Origin: Nonlabens sp.
GTDB taxonomy: Bacteria > Bacteroidota > Bacteroidia > Flavobacteriales > Flavobacteriaceae
DNA length: 38,424 nt
Assembly (NCBI GenBank): GCA_023301395.1
Contig: JALZUY010000089.1
Location: 1 to 38,424, forward strand
Reading direction: 5' to 3'
Below are positions 26,027 through 35,511 of the stretch, one piece after another. Position 1 is the stretch's first letter, and each line of letters begins with the position of its first letter. Made by a program: the position numbers and the translations under genes. A model generated the notes under the pieces. That model was not told the origin of the DNA, did no database searches, and saw only the letters and a program-made list of their open reading frames with translations.

Positions 26027-27466
26027 CTATCCAGCTGGGTCAAAAGTATCTGTAACATCAACAGCTCCAAATTCAGTCAACACACTATCCGTAACTATAA
26101 ACCAATCAAAATTGAAATAAGCAGGAACTGTAGCACCACTACTTCCTGGTGTTATTCTTAATTCAAATACATTATTAATACTTGTTTGACCTGGAATAAA
26201 ACCATTAAGCCTTACTGCATATAACTTCCAACCACTTCCAGAGTTTGCATCTGGACCATCAAGACTGCGACGATTTGCAGATCCAGTTCCTCCTATATAA
26301 ATTTTAAAAGCCATATCAGTATTCTCCGTATTCATCCAGAAGTGTAATACTGGATTATCTCCATAATTACCAGTATCCATGATATTATTAACAGTTGAGC
26401 TTGTAGAAGTTTGATGAATTTTTGCTCTTGCCACTGTAGAACTAGTTGCCGTATTCATTTCTAATGCATAGTAATTACTTCCAGGGAATGGTGGCGGAGG
26501 AACATTACCATTTATACCAGCCACTGCATTAGGATCTTTACTAAAATCAACATCAAATACAGATGCTGGATCTGAGTCAAATTCATATAGTTGCTCAAAC
26601 TGACCATTTATATAAGGAGTTCCAGCTTGAGTTATTGTTCCACCACCTTGAAAATTAAGATCTATATCTACAAATCCAGTAACAATAGAACTAGGTACGT
26701 CAAATCTTAATTCAGTAGGTGATTGAGAATTAATGACTACAGGAACACCATTTATATTAGCATCAGTAATAAGATTCATGTCTTGTCCAGCTATAATCAC
26801 TTCGTTATCTCTAGTTAATACTGCTGGAAAACCACCGATAGTAGGTTGTGGTAAAATAACTTCAAATGCAGGAGATGCTTCAAGCGTAGCTGTTCCTGCT
26901 GATGTTAAATAAGATAAAACTACATCTACAATCCCAACGTTATTAGGAACTCTCACTACTAGTGCTTGACTTTCTTGAAATTCAATATTCGCTGCTGTTC
27001 CTCCAAAAGTGACTCCAGTCACACCAACTAAGTCAGTTCCTATAATATTTATTAAAGAATTTACATCACCACTCGCTGGCAATGCAGTAGTTACAGTAGG
27101 TACTGGATAAGTAACTGTTAACATTGAAGTACTTACTGCTTCTTTACCTTCATCAGTAACAACTTTAATGATTCCTGATATTGCGTTATTAGGCACTAAA
27201 ATTTGAAGGCGCTGGCCGGTAATTCTAGAAGTAATTGTTGCTTCTACATCACCTATATAAGCCTCAGTAGCAAAGTTCAAAAAAGTTCCATCTATGTCTA
27301 CTAATGAATTTACAGGAGCAGAACCAGGAGAGAAACCTGTAATCGTAGGTTGTTCAGATTTAATTTCAGCAACCGTTTGATCTATTTCTAGATCTGCTTC
27401 ACATGCTATTAAAACACCAGCTAATACTGCTAGTAACATGATTATTTTATAAACGTTTTTCATCAT
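26027..27466 (-). CDS. SusE/SusF-like IPT/TIG-domain surface lipoprotein
   Basis: 479-residue lipoprotein (lipobox LIAC, followed by the acidic EADLEID, which fits surface export). Three IPT/TIG immunoglobulin-like domains are visible at about 40-120, 122-205 and 208-285, each with GxxVNSLVxIxGTxL-like or GDVNSLINIIGTDL motifs. A C-terminal domain of about 190 residues (YEFDSDPASVFDVDF onwards, with PGSNYYALEMNT, GDNPVLHFWMNTE and AYFNFDWFIVTD) looks like a beta-sandwich glycan-binding module. Position after SusC, SusD and PL6 is where a SusE/F-type binding protein is expected. A second Met directly follows the first, so the start may be one codon later. Alginate binding is inferred. Confidence 0.85.
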   Translation of the reverse strand: MMKNVYKIIMLLAVLAGVLIACEADLEIDQTVAEIKSEQPTITGFSPGSAPVNSLVDIDGTFLNFATEAYIGDVEATITSRITGQRLQILVPNNAISGIIKVVTDEGKEAVSTSMLTVTYPVPTVTTALPASGDVNSLINIIGTDLVGVTGVTFGGTAANIEFQESQALVVRVPNNVGIVDVVLSYLTSAGTATLEASPAFEVILPQPTIGGFPAVLTRDNEVIIAGQDMNLITDANINGVPVVINSQSPTELRFDVPSSIVTGFVDIDLNFQGGGTITQAGTPYINGQFEQLYEFDSDPASVFDVDFSKDPNAVAGINGNVPPPPFPGSNYYALEMNTATSSTVARAKIHQTSTSSTVNNIMDTGNYGDNPVLHFWMNTENTDMAFKIYIGGTGSANRRSLDGPDANSGSGWKLYAVRLNGFIPGQTSINNVFELRITPGSSGATVPAYFNFDWFIVTDSVLTEFGAVDVTDTFDPAG

Positions 27467-27481
27467 CTTGTTTTTTAATCC

Positions 27482-29875
27482 TTAATTAATTAATCCTATA
27501 TTTTTCTTGTCAGTTGCTGCTCCTTTAAGAGCAGAACTTTCTTTAATTGTAAATGTATCAGTGTTTTCCCATTTAGGATTAAATCTTTCTAATTTAACCT
27601 TTTGAGAATTTCCACTCAATTTGACTTTACCACTGTTATAAATTACACAGTTTTCAATTCTATGAGTTTCTTCTTTGAGCTGTACGATACTATTAGTAGC
27701 TCTTGAATTATCTATTACTGTGTTCTTAATATGAACATTTTTTAAACCTTGTACCTTAATAATTCTTCCTTTTTCTGAATCATCTACTTTATAAAAAACA
27801 CAATGATCTACTACTAGATTACCACCAGATGTTCCTTGTTGCTCACCACTACGAGAGTAATTAATCGCAAACTGAGAAATATCAGCAAATGATGTGTTGT
27901 GCATTATTATATGTTCTGCGTTATACTTTCCCGTTTGATCTTTCTCATATGAAAGATTAAATCCTCTAAAAGAATCTCTAAATGTTGAATTCTTGACAGA
28001 AATAGTATCAGCCTTAGTACCTACATATGCTTTAAAGATAGCACCACCATCTGAATTACTAAAGTTTACAAAAGCAACGTCATCTAAATACACATTATAA
28101 AGAGCACTTGTTGCATTGTTAGGTGAAGTGATACCGTACTTTACAGCATCACCTTTTGTGTTACCATCTATATGAACACCTGTAATTTTTAAACTTTTTG
28201 CTCCATCCATTCTCAAAATATACTGAGGAGTTTTAGCAGCGCTTTCACTAATCTTGATAAAAGTTTTTCCTTTTCCGGCACCTATAATGGTTAAGTCTTG
28301 ATTTACCTTATTTGCTTTAGATAAATAATAAGTTCCTGCTGTTAATTTAAGCACAGTAGGTCCAGACATTTTTCTTATCGCTTTACCAAGAGTGTTTTCG
28401 CCAGGCTCTATTTCAATTACTGATTTTGGCAACACTTGTTTCATTTCTCTTAAATCTTCTATTTTTAAATAGCTCACACCAGCTTGAGATGTTAATGCAA
28501 GTGCTGGTTTAAAGTTCCCAGGAACTATTGCGCCAGCTCTAATTGCAGATCTTAAAGCTCCTGTTGCATCTACTCTAACTTTAGGACTCGTTTTAGGAGA
28601 TGCTAGTAAAGCATCACTTTCTTTAGAAGGAACATAAATTCCATTTGAAGCTTCCATAGAAACATCAACAGCATCTACTCCATCGTAATCCTCGATAAGT
28701 GTTGAACTTACTTTATTTCCAGAAAATGAGATTCCGCTTACATCATCTCCAGCAAGAATAGCGAGACCACGAACAGAACTGTAAATATGATTGTTCTGAA
28801 AAATTGTATTTGATGGAACTACAGTCGCCTCTTTCTTAGAACCTACCGCTAGTGCAATTGGACTGGAGTTAATGACCGTATTATTTTGCATAATCCCGTC
28901 TATTACTGGGTCATATCCATTAAGCTTAGAATTAGGAATACCATTCATTATTGATAAAGGAGCTCGCAATTCCTTTCCAGCGATACCTATTAAAATATTA
29001 TTACGTACAATATTTCCTTTGTTGATCATGCGTATCCCACCAGTCTTAGGTAAATTACTTCCTATAATTACGTTTCCTTCTACAAGATTATAATCTCCGT
29101 GACGTAATGTAATCGTTCCTTCACTATCTAATATTAGGTTATTACGTACTATGTTATGAGCAGATTTTATAGAGATTATTTCCATCTCACCACTACATCT
29201 TTCAAAGAAATTATTTTCAATTACTGTTTTAGAAGATTGTTTAGAATAAGTAGAAGTCCCTACTCTTATAGTCTCTCCACCATTAAAGCCTAGAGGTAAT
29301 CTTTCTCCAAAATAGTTATGATCGATTCTATGATTATTATCAATACTATTCTTTAACCTTACCGCGATGGCAGGACCTTTATTTAACTTACCTAATAAGC
29401 TACAATGATCTACTCTGTTATTTAATCCATGAAGACCGATATAATAATTTGTAATATCTCTAGAATCGGCATTAACATTAATTATAGCACAGTTAGTAAC
29501 TCGTGAATTATTTGCAGGTGTTTCACTATCTGCTTGAAATCTAATCACATTGTTCTTACCTACATTACCGTCTTCAAACCATAATCCATGAACCTCAAGA
29601 TACTCACCACCTATTCTCAAGGTAGAACTACCGGTTAATTTCACTTTTCCTGGAGTTTGAGATCTTAAGACAATAGGCTTCTCAGCAGTACCAGTTGCTT
29701 TGAATTTAATATTCACATCCTTCCATTCATTATTAACCATAATAATGGTATCACCTGGCTTAGCACTTTTTATAGCACTATTCAATTCAGATAAATTTTT
29801 AACTGGTATAGACTGCGCTTCCGCGAAAGCGAAACACAACATAAACCATATTACTATGTGAAAGTTTCTTTTCAT
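27482..29875 (-). CDS. PL6-family alginate lyase, secreted
   Basis: 797-residue PL6 enzyme. Unlike the PL6 at 4482 it has a normal signal peptide (about 1-20, ending FAFAEA before QS) and no lipobox. The catalytic beta-helix covers about residues 22-440, with the calcium site in CSGEMEIIS and the catalytic Lys237 (SIKSAH) and Arg258-His259 (LRHGD). A second beta-helix follows (about 470-797). The gene start overlaps the SusD stop by one base (TAATG), so translation is coupled to SusD. The end of its signal peptide is coded by a variant of the dispersed palindrome. It probably acts on oligomers in the periplasm, complementing PL7 and PL17. Confidence 0.93.
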   Translation of the reverse strand: MKRNFHIVIWFMLCFAFAEAQSIPVKNLSELNSAIKSAKPGDTIIMVNNEWKDVNIKFKATGTAEKPIVLRSQTPGKVKLTGSSTLRIGGEYLEVHGLWFEDGNVGKNNVIRFQADSETPANNSRVTNCAIINVNADSRDITNYYIGLHGLNNRVDHCSLLGKLNKGPAIAVRLKNSIDNNHRIDHNYFGERLPLGFNGGETIRVGTSTYSKQSSKTVIENNFFERCSGEMEIISIKSAHNIVRNNLILDSEGTITLRHGDYNLVEGNVIIGSNLPKTGGIRMINKGNIVRNNILIGIAGKELRAPLSIMNGIPNSKLNGYDPVIDGIMQNNTVINSSPIALAVGSKKEATVVPSNTIFQNNHIYSSVRGLAILAGDDVSGISFSGNKVSSTLIEDYDGVDAVDVSMEASNGIYVPSKESDALLASPKTSPKVRVDATGALRSAIRAGAIVPGNFKPALALTSQAGVSYLKIEDLREMKQVLPKSVIEIEPGENTLGKAIRKMSGPTVLKLTAGTYYLSKANKVNQDLTIIGAGKGKTFIKISESAAKTPQYILRMDGAKSLKITGVHIDGNTKGDAVKYGITSPNNATSALYNVYLDDVAFVNFSNSDGGAIFKAYVGTKADTISVKNSTFRDSFRGFNLSYEKDQTGKYNAEHIIMHNTSFADISQFAINYSRSGEQQGTSGGNLVVDHCVFYKVDDSEKGRIIKVQGLKNVHIKNTVIDNSRATNSIVQLKEETHRIENCVIYNSGKVKLSGNSQKVKLERFNPKWENTDTFTIKESSALKGAATDKKNIGLIN
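29817..29830. repeat. Dispersed palindrome copy 8 (variant, in PL6 signal peptide)
   Basis: GCTTCCGCGAAAGC, one mismatch; read as Ala-Phe-Ala-Glu-Ala at the signal peptide end. Confidence 0.7.
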
Positions 29876-31362
29876 TAATACCCTACGTTTTGTGCTACTG
29901 ATGGATTTAAATCAATTTCATATTGTGGTATAGGTAACAGAGTTTGAAATTGTTGAATAGGCGATGTATTAAATGCTGGTTCATTAGGATCATTATATTG
30001 AAAATCACTTGTAAAATGACCATTCATTACTGTTACTGCTCTACCTGTACGTAATAAATCAAACCATCTATGATTCTCAAAAGCAAATTCTCTACGACGT
30101 TCTTCTTCAATAGCTAGTTTAAAATCAAAATAAGTACTAGTTTGACTTGCTGTTAAAGGTGACTGAGCAGCTCTAACTTTCACCTCATCTACATAACCTA
30201 TAGATTCAGTTGTTGGTCCACCATTGTTTTCATTAATTGCCTCAGCTAGTAACATGATTACATCTGCATGACGGCTTATCACCCAATCGTTAGGTGCATC
30301 ATCAAGGTTTGAGAACGTACTGTTATATTTACTTACAAATCTTTCCACGTTTGTATTCCCGCTATTATCAACCCAAGAAACTGCAAAATTGACTCTTGCT
30401 CTTGGATCAGAAGTAACATATAAAGCTTCCATTTCTTCAGTAGGTACGTTAAACTCATCGCCACCACCAAAAATCACAGCATTTTCACTTTGTAACGGAG
30501 AGAAAAAATTTGCAAACGGTGACCCCAAACCTAGTAAACCAGATTGATAGCGCACTGCAAACAAAATCTCATCATTAAATTCATTATTTGAATCAAAAAC
30601 CTGATCATAATCATCTAAAAGACGTTTCCCGCTCAATGTTGCCACATCCCTCAAAACAACCTCTGATCTTGAAATACTTGTTGCAGAACCTTCAGTAAGC
30701 AATGCTTTACCTAGCTCAGCTCCTGCAGCCCATTTTGTAACTCTACCTACATCATTACTACCATAATCTTCTGGTAAATTTGCATAAGCATATTCTAAAT
30801 CTTCAATAATAACGGCATAAGCCTCTTCAATACTTTTACGTTCAAGATTTCTTGCTTGTGAAGCATCTATTGTTTCTGTTACTACAAAAACACCTCCATA
30901 TAGACGTACAAGATTAAATAATGAATGCGCTCTTAAGAAACGTGCTTCTCCTTCAAATTGAGTAGCTAAATTTGCGTCATCTACTACAGCTAAGTTTTCT
31001 AAAACGTGATTACTTAATCCTATTGTTTTATAACTCGCTCTCCAGTAACTAGCAGCAAACTCATTCAACGGGTTAGATACAAAGCGATCTAATTGTCTAT
31101 AAGGTACGTTTGCATTTACAGAATTATCAAAACTCAATTGTGTATTATCACTACGTAACTCAGTTACAATCCACTCATCAATCTGCTTTAAATGAAGTGA
31201 ATTATAGATACCTATTACGCCTAAATTTACTTCGTTAGTATTTGCGTAAAAACCATCTGCTCCTATATCTGATATAGGTTGTAAATCAATTGGATCATCA
31301 CAAGAATGAAACCCAACTATTATAGTCAATAAGACGGCTATTTTATATATATGCTTTTTCAT
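29875..31362 (-). CDS. SusD/RagB-family glycan-binding outer-membrane lipoprotein
   Basis: 495-residue SusD homologue. The signal ends in lipobox FHSC, followed by DDPIDL, an acidic surface-export signal. The N-terminal helical part has typical SusD features (GADGFYANTNEVNLGVIGIYNSL, RAHSLFNLVRLYGGVFVVTE) and the C-terminal part has RRREFAFENHRWFDLLRTGRA, LLPIPQYEIDLNP and the closing QNVGY. It forms the lid on the SusC transporter 11 bases upstream. Alginate oligosaccharides are the likely ligand, since the operon encodes PL6 and PL7. Confidence 0.96.
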   Translation of the reverse strand: MKKHIYKIAVLLTIIVGFHSCDDPIDLQPISDIGADGFYANTNEVNLGVIGIYNSLHLKQIDEWIVTELRSDNTQLSFDNSVNANVPYRQLDRFVSNPLNEFAASYWRASYKTIGLSNHVLENLAVVDDANLATQFEGEARFLRAHSLFNLVRLYGGVFVVTETIDASQARNLERKSIEEAYAVIIEDLEYAYANLPEDYGSNDVGRVTKWAAGAELGKALLTEGSATSISRSEVVLRDVATLSGKRLLDDYDQVFDSNNEFNDEILFAVRYQSGLLGLGSPFANFFSPLQSENAVIFGGGDEFNVPTEEMEALYVTSDPRARVNFAVSWVDNSGNTNVERFVSKYNSTFSNLDDAPNDWVISRHADVIMLLAEAINENNGGPTTESIGYVDEVKVRAAQSPLTASQTSTYFDFKLAIEEERRREFAFENHRWFDLLRTGRAVTVMNGHFTSDFQYNDPNEPAFNTSPIQQFQTLLPIPQYEIDLNPSVAQNVGY

Positions 31363-31373
31363 AGTTGTAATTT

Positions 31374-34300
31374 TTAAAATGTAATATCTATTCCTGCTGC
31401 AAATTGTCTACTTAATGGATCTGCTCCACGTTGGTAACCAGATACTAGAGGAGATGAGTATTCACCTGAAGTACGTAAAGCCTCTGGATTGTTTCCGTAA
31501 TAATCGTCTGCAAAGAAGTATAATAAATTTTGCGCCGAAGCAAATATTCTAAATGATTCTAACCCCAAAGATTTAGTTATTTTATCATTAAACGTGTGTC
31601 CAAAAACAACTTCTCTTAACGCCACATAACTTGCGTCTTGTATTAAATAGTCAGTTGCTGTCCACTCACGACCTAATCTACCTGATGGTTGCGTTGCTGG
31701 AATATCTGGATGAACCCATCTATCCTGTAGGAAGTCACTATGTATTACACGACTTTCTAAGTAAAAACCATCTCCATAAAAAACTTCAGCGCCTTCACTA
31801 CCTTGTAGCAAGAAATATAAATCAAAGCCTTTATACTTGAATGTATTTGTAATACCCCATGTAAAATCTGGGAAAGGACTTCCTAATGTAGTTCTATCTG
31901 CGGTTGTAATAACACCATCACCGTTAATATCAGCTACTCTAATTCCGCCAGGAGCATCCTCAGCAGAGCTCGGGTTATTATCAATTTCATCTTGATTTTG
32001 CCAAATACCAATTGAACGATACCCATAAAACTGAATAGCTTCTTCACCTACTCTAGATATGTATTGATCTTCTCGTTCTCCATCATTGATAAATTGTTCT
32101 TCGCCACCAAGTGAAATCAATCTATTCTGATTGGTACTGATATTTGCAGATGCAACCCAATTTAATTCTCCAAAATCAAAATTAGTACTCACTACAAATT
32201 CAACTCCTTGATTTTGAATTTTACCTATATTATTAATAAAACTATCATGACCAGTAGCATATGACACATTCTGGTTTAACAATAAATCTTGTGTTATAGA
32301 ATAATAATAATCTGCAGTAAAAGATATCTTTTTATCTAAGATCGATGCATCGATCCCAAAATCATAAGAATCTGTTTGTTCCCAGCTTATTGCTCTATTA
32401 GCAAGTACATCACCATTCTCTGCAAGTCCAGATACAATTGATCCTGGTCCAGCACCTAATGAATAGTTTGTTGGGAATAATAAGTTTGTAAATGAATAAT
32501 TGTCAATATTATTATTTCCTACCACACCATAACTAGCTCTAAGCTTGAATTGATTTAAGAAAGAAATATTTTCATTGAAAAACTTTTCATTATGCATGTT
32601 CCATCCAGCACTTGCTGATGGGAAGAAACCATATTTATTATTAGGACCAAATAAGGAACTACCATCTACTCTAGCAGCAAGAGACACAAGATATCTATTA
32701 TCATATCCATAATTTACACGAGCTAATCCCGATAGTAATCCAATTTCTTCCTTAAGAGTAAATGTGTCATTTGCATCAATAATTGTTGCTGCATTGATGG
32801 TTGAGATAAAATCTGTAGGGAAATTTGAACCTAAGATTGAAGAGGTCTTTAAGAATGTGTATTCATAAGTACCACCAATCAGTGCATTAAAGTCGTGATC
32901 TCCTTTTGAATAGTTGTAGTCAAATGTATGTTCTGTTATTACTCTGTTACGCTGAGAGTTCACATCTTCAGAGAAGGATTGCCCATCTCTTCTTGCAATA
33001 GAATTTCTAAATTGCTCATCATTTCTCAAACGGAAATAAGTTCCTACTCTACCATTATACTTAAGACCTTTCATAATCTTCCAGCTCAACTTAGCATCTG
33101 CCACAAAACGGTATTCATAACGCACTCTCTTCTCATTCTCTAAACGTGTTACTGGGTTGTTGTTGTTAGTTCCCCAAATACTTGATTGTGTAAAGTCTTG
33201 CTGCACACCATCTGCATCGATAAAACTAAAATCTAGGTTCCTATAATGTCTTGCATGAGCAGGACTACCTACTGGTTCTCCAGTTAAATCGCTACTCCAT
33301 TGATTATGAGTAGGCGCAAAGAAATTATAGTTACGCAAAAAATCTGAGAATTGTTGAGCACTCCTTCTTTGTCTCGAGTATGAAGGTCTGAAATTAATCC
33401 CAAGTTTTACTTTATCACTTAATTTAGTATTGAATCTTGCTTGAAGATTCAATGCTCTGTATTCATTATCTCTAATAAGGCCTTCGTCTTGAACAAATTG
33501 TCCAGAGAAATAATATTTAGTCAATCTACTACCACCACCTACATCAAACTGATAATTCTGGATAGTTACACTTTCACGTTTTGCTTCCTCTAACCAGTCC
33601 GTACCATTACCGCTCTCACTTGTATTTTGAGCTACTATGCGACGAGCAAGTTCTAGATTTGAATATCCTAAAATATTAGGCTCTCTATTTTCATTTAAAG
33701 CATTAGCATTTTCCGCAGTCTGACGTTCTCCTAAAGTAAAGTCAGTAAATTCTGTAGTGTTTAAAACATTTGGCAATCTCAAAACTGATTTTACACCAGT
33801 AAAAGCCTTGAAACTAAATTTAGGCTCACCATCACCATCTTTAGTAGTAACTAATATAACTCCATTTGCTCCACGTGATCCATAAAGAGCAGCAGAACTA
33901 GCGTCCTTAAGCACTTCAATAGATTTAATTGAACCTGGATTTATAAACTCAAGTGCATCTTCAATAGGAAAACCATCTACAACAATTAATGGAGAGCTAC
34001 TAGCTGTAATAGAACTCAAACCTCTAATACTAATAGTAGGTGATTCACCTACTTGACCAGATGTATTTGTGATCTGAACACCTGCAAGTTTTCCTTTTAG
34101 AGCATCTGCAACGCCAGAATATGATAATTCATCAAGATTTTCATTTTTAAGTTGAGCAACTGAGTTTGTTAAGTTACTTTTTGAAGATTTACCGTAAGCA
34201 ACGACTATTACTTCATCAAGTGCTTCTTGATCTTCTTGCATTATTATTTCAAAAGTGGTCTTTTCTCCTACAATAATATTCTGAGTTTTAAAACCCAAAG

Positions 34301-34550
34301 AACTAACGACTAAAACATCATCTGGCATAACTTTAATACTAAATTTACCGTCAATATCTGCGACGGTAGCTTTATTAGTATTTAAAATTTGAATCGTAGC
34401 ACCTAGTATAGGTTCTAAATCTGCTCCAGAGGTAACCGTTCCAGTCACATCTTTCAACACTCCTTGTGCAAACGTTACCGCTGGCAAAGCAAGCAAGCAG
34501 AAAATAAAAATTATTTTTCTCATAGAAAACTTGTTATCGAGTAATCTCAT
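31374..34550 (-). CDS. SusC/RagA-family TonB-dependent oligosaccharide transporter
   Basis: 1058-residue outer-membrane transporter. Order: signal peptide, carboxypeptidase-D-like regulatory domain (GTVTSGADLEPILGATIQI, about 35-110), TonB box (DEVIVVAYG), plug domain with SIRGLSSI and EVLKDASSAALYGSRGANG, then a 22-strand barrel. A second Met at codon 10 (MRKIIFIFCLL, at 34523) would give a more standard signal peptide, so the true start may be there. It pairs with SusD 11 bases downstream and imports oligosaccharides, presumably of alginate. The regulator gene lies 102 bases upstream with a hairpin in between. Confidence 0.95.
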   Translation of the reverse strand: MRLLDNKFSMRKIIFIFCLLALPAVTFAQGVLKDVTGTVTSGADLEPILGATIQILNTNKATVADIDGKFSIKVMPDDVLVVSSLGFKTQNIIVGEKTTFEIIMQEDQEALDEVIVVAYGKSSKSNLTNSVAQLKNENLDELSYSGVADALKGKLAGVQITNTSGQVGESPTISIRGLSSITASSSPLIVVDGFPIEDALEFINPGSIKSIEVLKDASSAALYGSRGANGVILVTTKDGDGEPKFSFKAFTGVKSVLRLPNVLNTTEFTDFTLGERQTAENANALNENREPNILGYSNLELARRIVAQNTSESGNGTDWLEEAKRESVTIQNYQFDVGGGSRLTKYYFSGQFVQDEGLIRDNEYRALNLQARFNTKLSDKVKLGINFRPSYSRQRRSAQQFSDFLRNYNFFAPTHNQWSSDLTGEPVGSPAHARHYRNLDFSFIDADGVQQDFTQSSIWGTNNNNPVTRLENEKRVRYEYRFVADAKLSWKIMKGLKYNGRVGTYFRLRNDEQFRNSIARRDGQSFSEDVNSQRNRVITEHTFDYNYSKGDHDFNALIGGTYEYTFLKTSSILGSNFPTDFISTINAATIIDANDTFTLKEEIGLLSGLARVNYGYDNRYLVSLAARVDGSSLFGPNNKYGFFPSASAGWNMHNEKFFNENISFLNQFKLRASYGVVGNNNIDNYSFTNLLFPTNYSLGAGPGSIVSGLAENGDVLANRAISWEQTDSYDFGIDASILDKKISFTADYYYSITQDLLLNQNVSYATGHDSFINNIGKIQNQGVEFVVSTNFDFGELNWVASANISTNQNRLISLGGEEQFINDGEREDQYISRVGEEAIQFYGYRSIGIWQNQDEIDNNPSSAEDAPGGIRVADINGDGVITTADRTTLGSPFPDFTWGITNTFKYKGFDLYFLLQGSEGAEVFYGDGFYLESRVIHSDFLQDRWVHPDIPATQPSGRLGREWTATDYLIQDASYVALREVVFGHTFNDKITKSLGLESFRIFASAQNLLYFFADDYYGNNPEALRTSGEYSSPLVSGYQRGADPLSRQFAAGIDITF

Positions 34551-34576
34551 TTAATTTACTCTATAAAACCATTAGT

Positions 34577-34634
34577 AAGGAGTGATAATCCCAAAGGGTC
34601 TTATTTTGTAAAACAAAAAGGGATATACTCCTTT
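34577..34634 (-). promoter_or_regulatory. Inverted repeat in the SusC leader
   Basis: AAGGAGTGATAATCCC (34577-34592) faces GGGATATACTCCTTT (34620-34634) across a 27-base loop; arms pair with small bulges. It lies between the regulator stop and the SusC start. It could be a partial terminator or attenuator that tunes SusC, or a binding site. No poly-T tail follows on the minus strand. Confidence 0.45.
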
Positions 34635-34652
34635 ATTAATTACTATTTATTA

Positions 34653-35372
34653 TTACTTTTTAATGTATTCTCTTAATGCTTTAAAATGTACTCTTAAAGC
34701 AACCGTAGCCTCTTCAGGGTTTTTATTTTTAATAGCATTCAAAATATCTTCATGTTCTTGCACGAGCTTAATTGCTTCGGTACGATCACATATGTGTTCT
34801 TTATTAAAATGGCCAATGATATCTGGAACAAGAACCTTCATTAACCAATATAAGATAGTGTTTTCACTAGCTTTTACAATCGCCAAATGAAACTTTAAAT
34901 CTTCAATCAATGATGGAAGTCCACTTGTAATGCAATTCACAAAATCCTCATGAGCTTGTTCTAAATTCAATATTGATTCCTCTGTTCCTCTTGCAGCAGC
35001 TAGTTGAACCGCATTTGACTCAATTATAACTCTTGTTTCTACTAGTGATTTAAAATCTGGAGTTTTAAGGTCCAGAATATCTGTCATCATAGTATTCATA
35101 GAAGGAACACCTATACCTGTAATTATAGAACCACTTTGAGGCATAGTATTAATAATACCGTAGAATTCTAATTTTTGAATTGCAGCCCTAATTTGATTGC
35201 GACTTACAGATAGTTTTTCAGATAATTTTCTCTCTGAAGGTAGTTTATCTCCAGCACCTAAATCATGTTTCTTTATGAGTGCTCTAATTTGAGAAACAAC
35301 TTCATTATCTTTAGCTAAATCGATTTCGTTATCGAAGCTAGGAGTTACTAATTTAAGACCGTGTTCTATCAT
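34653..35372 (-). CDS. FadR-subfamily GntR transcriptional regulator
   Basis: 239-residue regulator. The N-terminal winged helix (about 22-92) has the GntR signature GDKLPSERKLSEKLSVSRNQ, then IRAAIQKLEFYGII, QSGSIIT. The C-terminal FCD ligand-binding domain (about 105-235) shows its usual acidic/His ligands in FHLAIVKAS and QEHEDILNAI. FadR-type regulators in alginate and pectin loci commonly respond to KDG, KDPG or related acids; that is inference here. It sits between the KDPG aldolase and SusC genes. Its promoter carries the same double operator as the PL17 operon, so it is likely to repress itself and the catabolic genes until an intermediate accumulates. Confidence 0.92.
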   Translation of the reverse strand: MIEHGLKLVTPSFDNEIDLAKDNEVVSQIRALIKKHDLGAGDKLPSERKLSEKLSVSRNQIRAAIQKLEFYGIINTMPQSGSIITGIGVPSMNTMMTDILDLKTPDFKSLVETRVIIESNAVQLAAARGTEESILNLEQAHEDFVNCITSGLPSLIEDLKFHLAIVKASENTILYWLMKVLVPDIIGHFNKEHICDRTEAIKLVQEHEDILNAIKNKNPEEATVALRVHFKALREYIKK

Positions 35373-35388
35373 AATTTATAAAAACAAA

Positions 35389-35443
35389 ATTGGTTCACCA
35401 ATCTGGTTGCCCAAATTAAAGTGTTATCATAGAGATATCCAAA
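35389..35443 (-). promoter_or_regulatory. Promoter and double operator of the FadR-type regulator
   Basis: On the minus strand TTTG (35443-35440), 20 bases, then TTAATTTG (35419-35412), a 7 of 8 match to the Bacteroidota -7 box. Overlapping it are CTGGTTGCCCAA (35403-35414) and the near-palindrome ATTGGTTCACCAAT (35389-35402). 26 of 27 bases from TTTGG to CAAT match the PL17 promoter, and the position relative to the -7 box is the same. Confidence 0.7.
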
Positions 35444-35511
35444 TATTATGTGAAAATAATTTACGATATGAACATAAATCGCCTATAAAATCAAGAAATT
35501 GTTAATAACGA

